Shown here: piece by piece, positions 41,298-51,240 of the stretch
How the letters are laid out: every line of letters begins with the position of its first letter
How positions within the stretch are numbered: position 1 is the stretch's first letter
From: an uncultured Azohydromonas sp.
GTDB lineage: Bacteria; Pseudomonadota; Gammaproteobacteria; Burkholderiales; Burkholderiaceae_C
DNA length: 64,000 nt
NCBI RefSeq assembly: GCF_937926365.1
Contig: NZ_CALAOH010000017.1
Span: forward strand, 4,401-68,400
Direction: 5' to 3'
Position numbers and translations under genes: made by a program
The notes under the pieces: model-generated
Database searches by the model: none
Told to the model about the DNA's origin: nothing
The model's input: the letters and a program-made list of their open reading frames with translations, nothing else

Positions 41298-42551
41298 ATG
41301 CAAATGCCTTACGAGTGGCAGATCGGCTGGCGCTACACGCGCGCCGGTCGGGCCGGGCGGCGAAACCGCTTCATCTCATTCATCTCCGGCGTCTCCATGC
41401 TCGGCATCGGGCTGGGCGTGGCGGCGCTGATCATCGTGCTGTCGGTGATGAATGGCTTCCAGAAGGAAGTGCGCGACCGCATGCTCAGCGTCATTTCGCA
41501 CGTCGAGGTGCTGGAGCCAGGCGGTGCCGCGCTGCCCGACTGGCGCGCCGTGGCCGCGCAGGCCCGGCAGCAGCCGCAGGTGCAGGGCGCGGCGCCCTTC
41601 ATCGCCACGCAGGCGCTGCTGGCGCGCGGCGACAACATGCGCGGCGTGCTGGTGCGCGGCATCGAGCCGGCCGAGGAGGCCACCGTCACGCCGCTGGCGG
41701 CACGGCTGCGCGACACCACGCTGGCGCGGCTGCAGCCCGGCGCCTGGCAGATCGTGCTGGGCGCCGAGCTGGCCCGGCAGCTCGGCGTGGCCCCGGGCGA
41801 CAGCGTCACGCTCGTCGCCCCGGGCGGCCAGGTCACGCCCGCCGGCGTGGTGCCGCGCTTTCGCGCCTTCACGGTGGCGGGCACCTTCTCCGCCGGCCAC
41901 TACGAGTACGACAGCGCGCTGGCGCTGATCCACCTGGAGGACGCGGCGCGGCTGTTCCGCGTCGAGGGGCCCACCGGCGTGCAGCTGCGCCTGGCCGACG
42001 TCAACGAGGCGCGCGCCGTGGCGCAGCAGCTCGGCGCCTCGATGCCGCAGCTGCTCGTGCGCGACTGGACCCGCACCAACGCCGCCTGGTTCGACGCGGT
42101 GCAGATCGAGAAGCGGCTGATGTTCATCATCCTCACGCTCATCGTCGCGGTGGCGGCTTTCAACCTGGTCTCCACGCTCGTGATGACCGTCACCGACAAG
42201 CGCGCCGACATCGCCATCCTGCGCACCCTGGGCGCGAGCCCGCGCTCGATCATGGGCATCTTCGTGGTGCAGGGCGCCGCGGCCGGGATCATCGGCACCC
42301 TGGGCGGCACGGCGCTGGGGCTGCTGGTGGCGCTGAACGTGGGCACCATCGTCCCGGCCATCGAGCGCATGCTCAACGTCAACTTCCTGCCCGGCAGTAT
42401 TTACGTCATCAACCACATGCCCAGCGACCCGCAGCGCGGCGACATCATTCCCATCGTCCTCATCTCCCTGCTGCTGGCCCTGCTGGCCACGCTGTACCCG
42501 AGCTGGCGCGCCAGCCGCGTCAACCCGGCGGAGGCGCTGCGCTATGAGTGA
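41298..42551 (+). CDS. lolC: Lipoprotein-releasing system permease LolC/LolE family
   Basis: The membrane subunit that extracts lipoproteins from the inner membrane and passes them to LolA. From ATG 41298 (or 41304) the protein is 417 residues. One helix lies near residues 28-50 after the motif F-I-S-F-I-S. A large periplasmic domain spans about 55-270. Three C-terminal helices (about 275-300, 325-350, 378-400) end in W-R-A-S-R-V-N-P-A-E-A-L-R-Y-E, the typical FtsX-like finish. Only one permease gene is present beside lolD. Many bacteria use such a single LolF-like homodimer instead of LolC plus LolE; whether that applies here is inference. Its stop overlaps lolD by 8 bases. Confidence 0.93.
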   Translation: MQMPYEWQIGWRYTRAGRAGRRNRFISFISGVSMLGIGLGVAALIIVLSVMNGFQKEVRDRMLSVISHVEVLEPGGAALPDWRAVAAQARQQPQVQGAAPFIATQALLARGDNMRGVLVRGIEPAEEATVTPLAARLRDTTLARLQPGAWQIVLGAELARQLGVAPGDSVTLVAPGGQVTPAGVVPRFRAFTVAGTFSAGHYEYDSALALIHLEDAARLFRVEGPTGVQLRLADVNEARAVAQQLGASMPQLLVRDWTRTNAAWFDAVQIEKRLMFIILTLIVAVAAFNLVSTLVMTVTDKRADIAILRTLGASPRSIMGIFVVQGAAAGIIGTLGGTALGLLVALNVGTIVPAIERMLNVNFLPGSIYVINHMPSDPQRGDIIPIVLISLLLALLATLYPSWRASRVNPAEALRYE

Positions 42552-43281
42552 GGCCTTCACCGCCCGGGCCCAGGCGCCGGCCGCCGCGGGTGTCCCGGCC
42601 CCCGGCGAGGCGGTGCTGTCGTGCGCCGGGCTGTCCAAGCGATTCCATGACGGCACGCTGGACGTGCAGGTGCTGCGCGACGTCACGCTGCAGGTGCAGT
42701 GCGCGCACACGCTGGCCATCGTCGGCGCCTCCGGCTCGGGCAAGAGCACGCTGCTGCACCTGCTCGGCGGGCTGGACGCGCCCAGCAGCGGGCGCGTGCA
42801 ACTGCTGGGCCGCGACTTCGCGGCCATGAACGCCGCCGAGCAGGGCCGCTGGCGCAACGCGCACCTGGGCTTCATCTACCAGTTCCACCACCTGCTGCCG
42901 GAGTTCACGGCGCTGGACAACGTCGCCATGCCGCTGCGCGTGCGCCGCATGGCGCTGGAGCCCGCGCGCGAACAGGCGCGGCAGATGCTCGCGCGCGTGG
43001 GACTGGCGCAGCGCGTGCAGCACCGGCCCAGCGAGCTCTCCGGCGGCGAGCGTCAGCGCGTGGCGATCGCTCGCGCGCTGGTGGCGCAGCCGGCCTGCGT
43101 GCTGGCCGACGAGCCCACCGGCAACCTCGACCGCGACACCGCCGACGCGGTGTTCGCGCTGATGCTGGAGCTCGCGCGCGAGCGCGGCACGGCCTTCGTG
43201 CTGGTCACGCACGACGAGCGCCTGGCCGCGCGTTGTGACCAGGCGCTGCGCCTGATCCAGGGCGTGCTGCAGCCCTCCTGA
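42544..43281 (+). CDS. lolD: Lipoprotein-releasing ATPase LolD
   Basis: The ABC ATPase that powers lipoprotein release with the permease encoded just upstream. The 245-residue protein shows Walker A G-A-S-G-S-G-K-S-T near residue 61, the Q-loop Y-Q-F-H-H-L-L-P-E-F-T near 112 (LolD-specific), the signature L-S-G-G-E-R-Q-R near 163, Walker B V-L-A-D-E-P near 183 and the switch T-H-D near 222. A 20-residue alanine/proline-rich N-terminus is extra. The 8-base overlap with lolC implies coupled translation. Confidence 0.95.
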   Translation: MSEAFTARAQAPAAAGVPAPGEAVLSCAGLSKRFHDGTLDVQVLRDVTLQVQCAHTLAIVGASGSGKSTLLHLLGGLDAPSSGRVQLLGRDFAAMNAAEQGRWRNAHLGFIYQFHHLLPEFTALDNVAMPLRVRRMALEPAREQARQMLARVGLAQRVQHRPSELSGGERQRVAIARALVAQPACVLADEPTGNLDRDTADAVFALMLELARERGTAFVLVTHDERLAARCDQALRLIQGVLQPS

Positions 43282-43417
43282 AGGCCAAAGGAGGCCCGGG
43301 ATTTGCCTGCTAGGGCTACTCCCGATTCACAAGTCCCCCTCCACGGACTTGGCAACCGGGACGAACCAATGTCGGTTCATGCGGGTCTAAGAAGACCGGC
43401 CTTACAGGAGGATCGTT

Positions 43418-43888
43418 GTGAAAGTTCTTGCCATCACTTCCTTGGTCGTCGCCGCGCTGGGGGCCTCGTCGGCCATGGCGCAAAGCCAACCCCTGACACG
43501 TGATGAAGTCCGGGCGGACCTGACCCAGGCCCGTTCCAGCGGCGCGCTGGAGCGCACCGACCATAACTACGGCACCTGGTGGGCGGACAACCCGTCTTCG
43601 CCCAACTACAGCCAGAGCTACAGCACGGGCCCCGCGATCAGCGACACCGGCATGGCCAGCAGCTCGCCCATGTCCTACGACAGCAGCAGCATGGGCGCGG
43701 CGGGCCGCAGCTATGACGGCAGCACCAGCGGCGGCCCCGCCAGCCGCGCGGACGTGGCCGCCGACCGCGACAGCGCCTTGCGCAGCGGGCGCTGGATCTT
43801 CAATGACCTCGACGGCGTGCAGCGCCTCGAACCGGGCTGGAACAGCCACGCGGGCCACGTCTACATGGGCCCGGCCGACAGCTACTGA
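43418..43888 (+). CDS. DUF4148-like secreted protein
   Basis: A 156-residue exported protein from GTG 43418 (AGGAGG box six bases upstream). A signal peptide ends A-M-A-Q near residue 22. The mature N-terminus L-T-R-D-E-V-R-A-D-L-T-Q-A-R is the DUF4148-type helix. The middle (about 50-105) is rich in serine, tyrosine, glycine and methionine with a repetitive feel (S-Y-D-S-S-S, S-Y-D-G-S-T-S). A second helix R-A-D-V-A-A-D-R-D-S-A-L-R-S-G-R resembles another DUF4148 unit, and an aspartate/tryptophan-containing end follows. It is a relative of the protein at 2402. The 136-base leader contains two small hairpins (43330-43351 and 43384-43397) of unknown meaning. Confidence 0.75.
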   Translation: MKVLAITSLVVAALGASSAMAQSQPLTRDEVRADLTQARSSGALERTDHNYGTWWADNPSSPNYSQSYSTGPAISDTGMASSSPMSYDSSSMGAAGRSYDGSTSGGPASRADVAADRDSALRSGRWIFNDLDGVQRLEPGWNSHAGHVYMGPADSY

Positions 43889-44000
43889 GTCCGGCTGAGA
43901 GCGCGCCGGCCCGGCCGCCCACCGCCGGGGAAACCGGGCTGGCCCCGGGGCCGTAAGGTCCTCGTCCCGGGCGGTAACTCCGGGCTCTCACAATGGGGAC

Positions 44001-46814
44001 GTGAAGCCGTCCCCGCGATTTCCGCACAGCCTGCCCGCCGCCGCGCTGCGGGTGCTTCTTCTGGTCTTGCTGCTCGCCTTGCCCGTCGCGCCGGTCCTGG
44101 CCGCCGCGCCGGAGCCGGACGCGGGCAGCGCGGCCCCCACCTCCGGGGCGCCCGGCCTGGGCCAGCCCGGCGAGCCGGTGGCGCTGGTGGTGGGCTACCA
44201 GCCTTACTTCACGTCCGCCTGGTCCGCGCTGGTGATGCGCGGCAAGCGCTTCCATGAGCGCTACCTGCCCAAGGGCTCGACGGTGGAGTTCGAACCGGCA
44301 CTGCAGGGCCGCAAGATCGCCGCGGCGATGCAGTCGGGCCGCATGCACCTGGGTTACATGGGGCCGGTGTCGGCGCTGGTGGCTGCGGCGCGCTCCGAGG
44401 GCCAGCCCGGCGAGCTGCGGCTGGTGGCCGTGCTGGGCCTGGGCTACGACCAGTGCAACGTGCTGCTGGCACGCGTCGGCGGGCCGGCGACGCTGAAGGC
44501 GCTGCAAGGCAGCCGCCTGGCCGCGCCGCGAGACAGCTGCGCCGACCGCTTCGCCCGCGAGCTGCTGCGCGAGCGCAGCCTCTCCCCGGCCACGTACCTG
44601 GGCCAGAACATCGAACAGATCGCCAACGGCCTGCGCGCCGGGCGCCTGGACGCCGCGGCGGTGTGGGAGCCCGTGGCCACGCGGCTGGAGCAGGAAGGCG
44701 TGGCGCGGCGCATCGGCAGCGGGCGCGAGCTGGGGCAGGTGGATGGGGGCTTCCTCGTCATGCGCGCGGAGCTGCTGGAGCGCCGCCCGGACGTGGCCCA
44801 GGCCTGGCTGCAGGCCGAGCTGGACGCGCAGCGTTTCCTGGCCGACCCGGCCAATGCCGAGGAGATCGTGCGTCTGGCGCTGGCGCAGACCGCCGGCTTC
44901 GACGACGCGACGCTGTGGAACGCGTTCTACGCCGCGGCCGAGGCCGATGCGCAGGTGCCGCGCATGACGCTGCCCTTCGTCTTCGACGAGGCGGCGCGGC
45001 GCCTCCTGGCCGACACCATGGCCTACCTGCATGGCGCGGGGCAGGTGCCGTCGGACGTGCTGCCGCCCCGCGCGCTGGCGGTGGAGCCGGCGCAGGCGGT
45101 GCTGCGCGGGCGCGGCCTGGCCTCGCCCGTGGGCCGCGTGATGCCGCAGCCCGCGCGCGCCGTCGGCGAGCTGCCCGAAGGGCGCGTGCGCATCACGGTG
45201 CGCGAGGGCGGCTGGGGCAACGCCAACACACGCGACATCCGCGACGTGCTGGCGGCCGTGGCGCGCGAGCTGCAGGAGCGCATCCCGGGCCGGCCGCTGG
45301 CGCCGATCGTGGTGTCGCACTCCAGGCGCTCGCCCATCTCGCTCTACGAGCGCGGCCCGCGCGGCGAGTACCAGGTACAGCTCACGGCGCGCGACGACCG
45401 CTGGGCCGGCTACGTGTACGAGTTCGCGCACGAGTTCTGTCACATCCTGGGCAATTACGACCGCCATCCGCACTTCCAGGGCGCGGGCGCGCACCAGTGG
45501 TTCGAGGAGGCGCTGTGCGAGGTGTCCTCGCTCTACACGCTGCAGCGCTTTGCGGTGGAGTGGCAGGTCAAGCCGCCCAGCCCGCGGCTGCAGGCCTATG
45601 CCCAGGAACTGCAGGCCAGCGCCGACCGCTTCCTGGCCGAGAAGCACCGACGCCTGGCGCCGGGCCAGACCCTGGCGGCCTGGTACGCCGAGAACGCGCA
45701 GCGCCTGCGCGGTGGCGCCTACGACCGGGACCGCAACGAGGTCGTGGCCACGCTGCTGCTGCCGCTGTTCGACGAGAACCCGGAGCTGTGGGAAGCGCTG
45801 GGCTACCTCAACCTCGAGGCCCCGGGCGGCAGTTTCGAGCAGTACCTGCGCACCTGGCATGACAACGCGCCGCCCGAGCTGCGCGACAGCATCAGCTACG
45901 TGATGGCGCTGTTCTTCGGCCCTGGCGCTGGACGGCGCGACGCGGCCCCGCACATCGAGTTCACGGTGCCTTACGGGCTGAATTCCGGGCCGGACGGCAT
46001 TGCGCGGCTGCTGGCGCGGCTGCTGGAGCCGGCGCTGGGCGCGGCCATCGAACTGGCCAACGTGCCCGGCGCCTCGGGCAACACGGGGCTCACGCGCTTG
46101 CTGGCGACCGGCGACCCGGCCAATGCGCTGGCCATCATTGGCGGCAGCACGGTGTGGGTGTGGGCGGGCGGCACGGGCACGGTGGAGCCGCGGCTGTTCG
46201 AGGTGCTGGGCGTGGTTTCCACCTTCGAGTCCTTCCTGTTCGCGCCGGCCGACAGCCCCTTCCGCAGCTTGCAGGACGTGCTGGACTTCGCCAGCAAGAA
46301 CCCCGACCGCCTGCGCGTGGCGAGCTCCGGCGCGGGCGGGCGCGACGAGCTGGCGATCCGGGCCCTGGGCGCGCAGGGGGCGCGGCTGCTCAACGTGCCG
46401 GTGTCCAAGCACGATGAGCGCGTCGCGGCGGTGCTGGACAAGCGCGTGGAGCTGCTGTTCGAGGAGCCGGGCGACGTGGCGGAGCTGCTGGAGCAGGGCA
46501 GGCTGCGGCCGCTGGCGGTGCTGGCGGCGCGGCGCGACCCGGCCTTCCCGGAGGTGCCGGCGGCGCAGGAACTGGGCTTCGACCTGCGGCCCTTCACCAG
46601 CTTCCGCGCGGTGGTGGCCAATGCGTCCATGGCACCGCAGCGGGTGCGGGCGCTGCGCCAGGAGCTCGCCCGCGTGCTGCAGAGCCCCGACTGGCGCGAC
46701 TACTGCCGCCACCTGCTGAGCTGCGCCGACCCGCTGACCGAGGAGCAGACGCGCACGTACCTGCAGCGCTACTACGAGGCGGCGAAGGCGTACCGGGCGC
46801 AGTTGCCGCGGTGA
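44001..46814 (+). CDS. Three-module periplasmic protein: SsuA-like binding domain, HExxH peptidase-like domain, Bug/TctC domain
   Basis: A 937-residue exported protein from GTG 44001. A signal peptide ends A-P-V-L-A near residue 34. Residues about 58-350 look like an NMT1/SsuA-type ABC solute-binding protein (V-G-Y-Q-P-Y-F, M-H-L-G-Y-M-G-P, D-A-A-A-V-W-E-P). Residues about 390-630 form a separate domain with a zinc-peptidase motif F-A-H477-E478-F-C-H481. Twenty-one residues later W-F-E-E503-A-L-C-E507 could supply the third ligand. Residues about 640-937 match the Bug/TctC binding-protein fold (N-V-P-G-A-S-G-N-T-G, S-L-Q-D-V-L-D-F, V-P-A-A-Q-E-L-G-F-D). All three modules seem complete and in one frame. 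No ABC transporter is adjacent; TctB-TctA lie 6 kb downstream. I know no characterised protein with this layout, so its role is open. Confidence 0.8.
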   Translation: MKPSPRFPHSLPAAALRVLLLVLLLALPVAPVLAAAPEPDAGSAAPTSGAPGLGQPGEPVALVVGYQPYFTSAWSALVMRGKRFHERYLPKGSTVEFEPALQGRKIAAAMQSGRMHLGYMGPVSALVAAARSEGQPGELRLVAVLGLGYDQCNVLLARVGGPATLKALQGSRLAAPRDSCADRFARELLRERSLSPATYLGQNIEQIANGLRAGRLDAAAVWEPVATRLEQEGVARRIGSGRELGQVDGGFLVMRAELLERRPDVAQAWLQAELDAQRFLADPANAEEIVRLALAQTAGFDDATLWNAFYAAAEADAQVPRMTLPFVFDEAARRLLADTMAYLHGAGQVPSDVLPPRALAVEPAQAVLRGRGLASPVGRVMPQPARAVGELPEGRVRITVREGGWGNANTRDIRDVLAAVARELQERIPGRPLAPIVVSHSRRSPISLYERGPRGEYQVQLTARDDRWAGYVYEFAHEFCHILGNYDRHPHFQGAGAHQWFEEALCEVSSLYTLQRFAVEWQVKPPSPRLQAYAQELQASADRFLAEKHRRLAPGQTLAAWYAENAQRLRGGAYDRDRNEVVATLLLPLFDENPELWEALGYLNLEAPGGSFEQYLRTWHDNAPPELRDSISYVMALFFGPGAGRRDAAPHIEFTVPYGLNSGPDGIARLLARLLEPALGAAIELANVPGASGNTGLTRLLATGDPANALAIIGGSTVWVWAGGTGTVEPRLFEVLGVVSTFESFLFAPADSPFRSLQDVLDFASKNPDRLRVASSGAGGRDELAIRALGAQGARLLNVPVSKHDERVAAVLDKRVELLFEEPGDVAELLEQGRLRPLAVLAARRDPAFPEVPAAQELGFDLRPFTSFRAVVANASMAPQRVRALRQELARVLQSPDWRDYCRHLLSCADPLTEEQTRTYLQRYYEAAKAYRAQLPR

Positions 46815-46830
46815 GGAGTGGTCCCCAAAA

Positions 46831-46860
46831 GACCGGCGCGCCCCGCGGGGCGCGCCGGTC
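46831..46860 (-). terminator. Hairpin terminator of the VWA operon
   Basis: A 14-bp stem of almost pure GC (46831-46844 with 46847-46860). Read leftward it is followed by TTTTGGGG. It lies between the convergent binding-peptidase fusion gene and the VWA gene and probably serves both. Confidence 0.7.
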
Positions 46861-46883
46861 ACGTCATCGGGAAGGCCGCAGGC

Positions 46884-47930
46884 TCAGGCCACGCGTCCGA
46901 ACCACCACAGCGACAGCCCCGCCGCGGCCAGGGCCAGCGCGGCGCCCAGGATGGCGAAGAGGGCGGTGATCTCGGTTTCCTTCTTCTCCATCACCAGGCG
47001 CGAGGACAGCGTCTGGTACACCTTCTTCAGGTCGGCCGCGGTGCCGGCGTAGAAATACTCGGCGCGGGTGAGGTCGGCGATGGTCTTGAGCGTTTCCTCG
47101 TCCAGCCGCACCCGCATGCTCCAGCCCTCGAAGCCGATGGTGTCGCCCTCCTTGGTGCCGATGCCCACGGTGTAGACGCGCACCCCGCGCTCGGCAGCCA
47201 TGCGGGCCGATTCCACCGGATCCGGCCCCGTGGTGCGCTGGCCGTCGGTGAGCAGGATGACGGCCGCCGAGGCGTAGCTGCCGGGCTCCACGGGCTTGAA
47301 GTCACGCTGCTTGTTTTCCTCGTTGTTCTCGCCCAGCGTCTGGGGCGCCATCGGGCGCTGCCCGGTGACCTGGCTCAGGTCGATACCCGCGTCCGGGAAG
47401 ATGGTGGCCAGCGACAGCACGATGCCACTGCCGATGGCCGTGGCGCGCTGGAGCTGGAAGCGGTCGATGGCGGCCACCACGTCCTCGCGGCTGAAGGTGG
47501 GCGCCTGCACCACCGCGGCCGTGCCGGCGAAGCTCACCACGCCCACGCGCACGTCGCGCGGCAGGTCGGCCAGGAAGGCCTTGGCCGCGCTCTGCGCCGC
47601 CACCAGCCGCGTGGGCTGCACGTCGGCGGCGCGCATGCTGCCGGAGACGTCCATGGCCAGGATGATGGTCTGCTCGGCCAGCGGCAGCGTCATCACCGCC
47701 GTGGGCCGTGCCGAGGCCAGCAGCAGCGTGCCCAGCGACAGCAGCAGCAGCACCGGCGGCACGTGGCGTTTCCAGGTGCCGCCGCGGCCCAGCGCCTGCT
47801 TCACCAGCCCCAGGTCGGCATAGGGCAAGACCACCTGCTTGCGCCGGCGCAGCAGCCACAGGTACAGCAGCACCAGCAGCGGCAGCAGCAGCAGCGTCCA
47901 CAGCAGCGAGGGCCACAGGAAATTCATCAT
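46884..47930 (-). CDS. VWA-domain membrane protein (BatA-like)
   Basis: A 348-residue BatA-type protein with two N-terminal helices (residues 5-26 and 58-76), a von Willebrand A domain (about 85-310) and a C-terminal helix (about 320-342). The metal-ion-dependent adhesion site is intact: D-V-S-G-S near residue 94, and a T-D-G loop near 225. ATG 47930 has a GGGAG box. VWA partners of MoxR ATPases act as chaperone or cofactor-insertion assemblies facing the periplasm. It is the last gene of the leftward operon S1C protease - moxR - DUF58 - VWA, with 26 bases to DUF58. Confidence 0.9.
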   Translation of the reverse strand: MMNFLWPSLLWTLLLLPLLVLLYLWLLRRRKQVVLPYADLGLVKQALGRGGTWKRHVPPVLLLLSLGTLLLASARPTAVMTLPLAEQTIILAMDVSGSMRAADVQPTRLVAAQSAAKAFLADLPRDVRVGVVSFAGTAAVVQAPTFSREDVVAAIDRFQLQRATAIGSGIVLSLATIFPDAGIDLSQVTGQRPMAPQTLGENNEENKQRDFKPVEPGSYASAAVILLTDGQRTTGPDPVESARMAAERGVRVYTVGIGTKEGDTIGFEGWSMRVRLDEETLKTIADLTRAEYFYAGTAADLKKVYQTLSSRLVMEKKETEITALFAILGAALALAAAGLSLWWFGRVA

Positions 47931-47956
47931 GGCGACTCCCAGCAATCCCGGTGGTT

Positions 47957-48895
47957 CTAAATGACATGGGGCCGCGGCGCCACGCTGCCGGCGGCCAGTC
48001 GGCTGCGCTGGCGCCGCAGGTGTACGAAGCGCACGATCGCGGCGGCCAGGTCCTCGTCGCTGGCCAGCTCCAGCGTGTCCACGCCGGCCTGCGCCAGGCC
48101 GGTGCGCAACTCGGCTTCGCGCCGCCGCGCCACGTTGGCGAAGCGCTGGCGAAAGCCTCTGGAATGCGTGTCCACCATCAGTTGCTCGCCGGTCTCGGCG
48201 TCCTGGATGTAGACCATGCCCAGGTCGGGCAGCTCCAGCTCCAGCGGGTCGTACAGCCGCACCGCGATCACCTCGTGGCGCAGCGCCAGCGCCGACAGCG
48301 GCTCGCTCCAGCCCGGCTCGCTGAAGAAGTCCGACAGCACGAACACCAGCGAGCGCCGGCGCAGCTGCTGCAGCGCGCCTTGCAGCAGCTCGTGCAGCCG
48401 CGTGCCCTGCGGCATGGCCACCGGCTCGGGGCGGTTCATGAGCCGCTGCAGCAGCTCCAGCACCTGCAGCCGCCCGCTGCGCGCGGGCAGCACGGTGTCC
48501 ACGCGGCTGCCGTAGAGCAGGGCGCCGACGCGGTTGCCCCGGCGCGCCAGCAGCCGCGCGATCACGGCGGTGAAGTCGATGCCTATCTGCGCCTTGCTGC
48601 GCCGGCGCGAGCCGAAGTGCACCGAGGGGCTGAGGTCGAGCAGGAACCAGGCGGCGATGTCGCGGTCCTCGGTGTACTCGCGCACGTAGGGCTGCTGCAG
48701 CCGCGCCGTGACGTTCCAGTCGATGCGGCGCACGTCGTCGTGGTGCTGGTACTCGCGCAGGTCCGCCAGGTCCAGCCCCTCGCCGCGGAAGAGGGTGCGG
48801 TAATCGCCCTGCAGCCAGCCGTCGAGGCGGCGGATGGTGCTCCACTCCAGGCGCCGCAGCAGCGCCTCGGCGTTGGCACCGGGCAGGGCGTTCAT
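47957..48895 (-). CDS. DUF58 domain protein
   Basis: A 312-residue protein with the DUF58 domain that accompanies MoxR and VWA proteins. I use ATG 48895 (M-N-A-L-P). The frame is open to 49036, but that extension would translate a REP element and overlap moxR. Family signatures are G-L-D-L-A-D-L-R-E-Y-Q-H-H-D-D-V-R-R-I-D-W near residue 42-62, Y-V-R-E-Y-T-E-D-R-D near 73, and a VWA-like fold continuing with V-F-V-L-S-D-F-F near 187. No membrane helix is seen, unlike many DUF58 proteins that carry an N-terminal hairpin. Function presumably depends on the MoxR ATPase. Confidence 0.9.
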   Translation of the reverse strand: MNALPGANAEALLRRLEWSTIRRLDGWLQGDYRTLFRGEGLDLADLREYQHHDDVRRIDWNVTARLQQPYVREYTEDRDIAAWFLLDLSPSVHFGSRRRSKAQIGIDFTAVIARLLARRGNRVGALLYGSRVDTVLPARSGRLQVLELLQRLMNRPEPVAMPQGTRLHELLQGALQQLRRRSLVFVLSDFFSEPGWSEPLSALALRHEVIAVRLYDPLELELPDLGMVYIQDAETGEQLMVDTHSRGFRQRFANVARRREAELRTGLAQAGVDTLELASDEDLAAAIVRFVHLRRQRSRLAAGSVAPRPHVI

Positions 48896-48917
48896 CCCCG
48901 TTCGCTCAGCCTCCACC

Positions 48918-48993
48918 CCCGTTCGCCCTGAGCCTGTCGAAGGGCCTGCCGCCCGGCCGGGACGCGGGGCTTCGATAGGCTCAGCCCGAGCGG
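48918..48993. repeat. REP-like palindromic element, copy 3
   Basis: Arms at 48920-48942 (CGTTCGCCCTGAGCCTGTCG...) and 48970-48992 are complementary with a few mismatches. An extra partial arm precedes (48899-48909). It lies between the moxR stop and the DUF58 start, inside the operon. Confidence 0.75.
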
Positions 48994-49010
48994 CATCCTT
49001 TTTCACGGCT

Positions 49011-50018
<1,008 letters not shown>

Positions 50019-50106
50019 TCGAATCCTCCCGTCGGGAAATGGATGTGGTGGGAAAGCCGGTTGAGGAAGCGGGCCGGCGCCACCGCGGCCGGCCCGCGTG
50101 GGGGCG

Positions 50107-51180
50107 TCAGAACGGCGGCAGCCCGGCGCCGCCGGCGGCGTTCTCGATCGGCACGGCGAAGCCGATGCCCACGAAAAAGCGCTGCTGTACCGGGTTGAGG
50201 ATGGCGGTGACGATGCCCACCACCTCGCCGTCGTCGGTGACCAGCGGGCCGCCGGAACTGCCCGGGTTGGCCATGGCATCGAACTGGATCAGGTTGGAGA
50301 GCACCTGCTTGCCTTCGGGCGAGCGGAACTCGCGCTTGAGCCCGGAAACCACGCCCGCCGACACCGAGGGCCCGATGCCGAAGGGGAAGCCCACGGCCGT
50401 GACACGGTCGCCGGGCTTGAGGTCGGCGGTGGAGCGCAGCGTGGCGGCCTGCAGGTCGTCGGGGATGCGCTGCGCGCGCAGCACCGCCAGGTCGTTCTCG
50501 GGCATGACGTTGACCACCGTGGCCTCCGACTCCAGCCCGTCGGAGAACACCACCTGCACCCGCCGCGCGCCGCTGACCACGTGCAGGTTGGTCAGGATCA
50601 GCCCGCTGTCCACGATCACCACGCCGCTGCCCACGCCGACCTCGTTGCCATGGGCCGGGCTGTCGCCGCCCACGCCCTTCTTGCCCGGGTCGGGCTTGGC
50701 CACGCCGTTGCTCGGCCCGCTCCCGGCGGCGGCGTCGGCCGGGCCGTCGTCGTCCAGCCCCACCACGCGCACCACCGAGCCGCGGATCTTGTCGAAGGCC
50801 TTGGCGGTGGGCGAGGGCAGCGGCTGGGTTTCGAGCGCCTTGCGTACCGCGGCGTCGATGTGCTTTTGCGTGATCACTTGCGCCGCTGGGCGCGAGGCCT
50901 CCCACAGCACCACCGGTCCACCCAGCAGCAGCGCGCCGGCCAGCGCCCAGCCCCAGGCCGGCAGCGCCAGGGCACGGCGCCGCTTGGGCGTCAAGGACTT
51001 GGTGGCGTCGGGAGAGGCGGGCGGGGAGGCGGCCGTCGCGGCGGCGGGGGCTGCGGAGGCCTGGGCCGGGGGTGCGGCGGCCGGCTGGCCGGGCATGGGT
51101 TCAGTCCGATCCACCTCCGGCGGGCGCACCCGGCTGGAGTGGCTGTAAAGCGGTGTCCGGTTCGACCTGCGCCCGTTCAT
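50107..51180 (-). CDS. Membrane-anchored S1C trypsin-like protease without PDZ domain
   Basis: A 357-residue HtrA-like protease from ATG 51180 (AGGGGG box). A proline/alanine-rich cytoplasmic N-terminus of about 70 residues, one membrane anchor (about 74-95), then a periplasmic trypsin-fold domain. The triad is H in T-N-L-H-V-V, D in E-N-D-L-A-V-L, and S in N-P-G-S-S-G-G-P-L, all intact. A charged glycine/aspartate-rich insertion (about 140-175) precedes the histidine strand. The protein ends soon after the serine, so no PDZ domain exists, unlike DegP/DegS. As first gene of the protease-MoxR-DUF58-VWA operon it may cleave or be guarded by the MoxR-VWA assembly (inference). Confidence 0.88.
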   Translation of the reverse strand: MNGRRSNRTPLYSHSSRVRPPEVDRTEPMPGQPAAAPPAQASAAPAAATAASPPASPDATKSLTPKRRRALALPAWGWALAGALLLGGPVVLWEASRPAAQVITQKHIDAAVRKALETQPLPSPTAKAFDKIRGSVVRVVGLDDDGPADAAAGSGPSNGVAKPDPGKKGVGGDSPAHGNEVGVGSGVVIVDSGLILTNLHVVSGARRVQVVFSDGLESEATVVNVMPENDLAVLRAQRIPDDLQAATLRSTADLKPGDRVTAVGFPFGIGPSVSAGVVSGLKREFRSPEGKQVLSNLIQFDAMANPGSSGGPLVTDDGEVVGIVTAILNPVQQRFFVGIGFAVPIENAAGGAGLPPF

Positions 51181-51240
51181 CTGCGCCCCCTGCTGTGCAG
51201 CAATGCGGCCCCACGGTAGCACGATCCTCGCTCAGGCATC

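Noticed and set aside
43330..43397. Two small hairpins upstream of the DUF4148-like gene as a riboswitch
   Set aside because: Stems are only 7 and 5 bp and match no riboswitch class I know.
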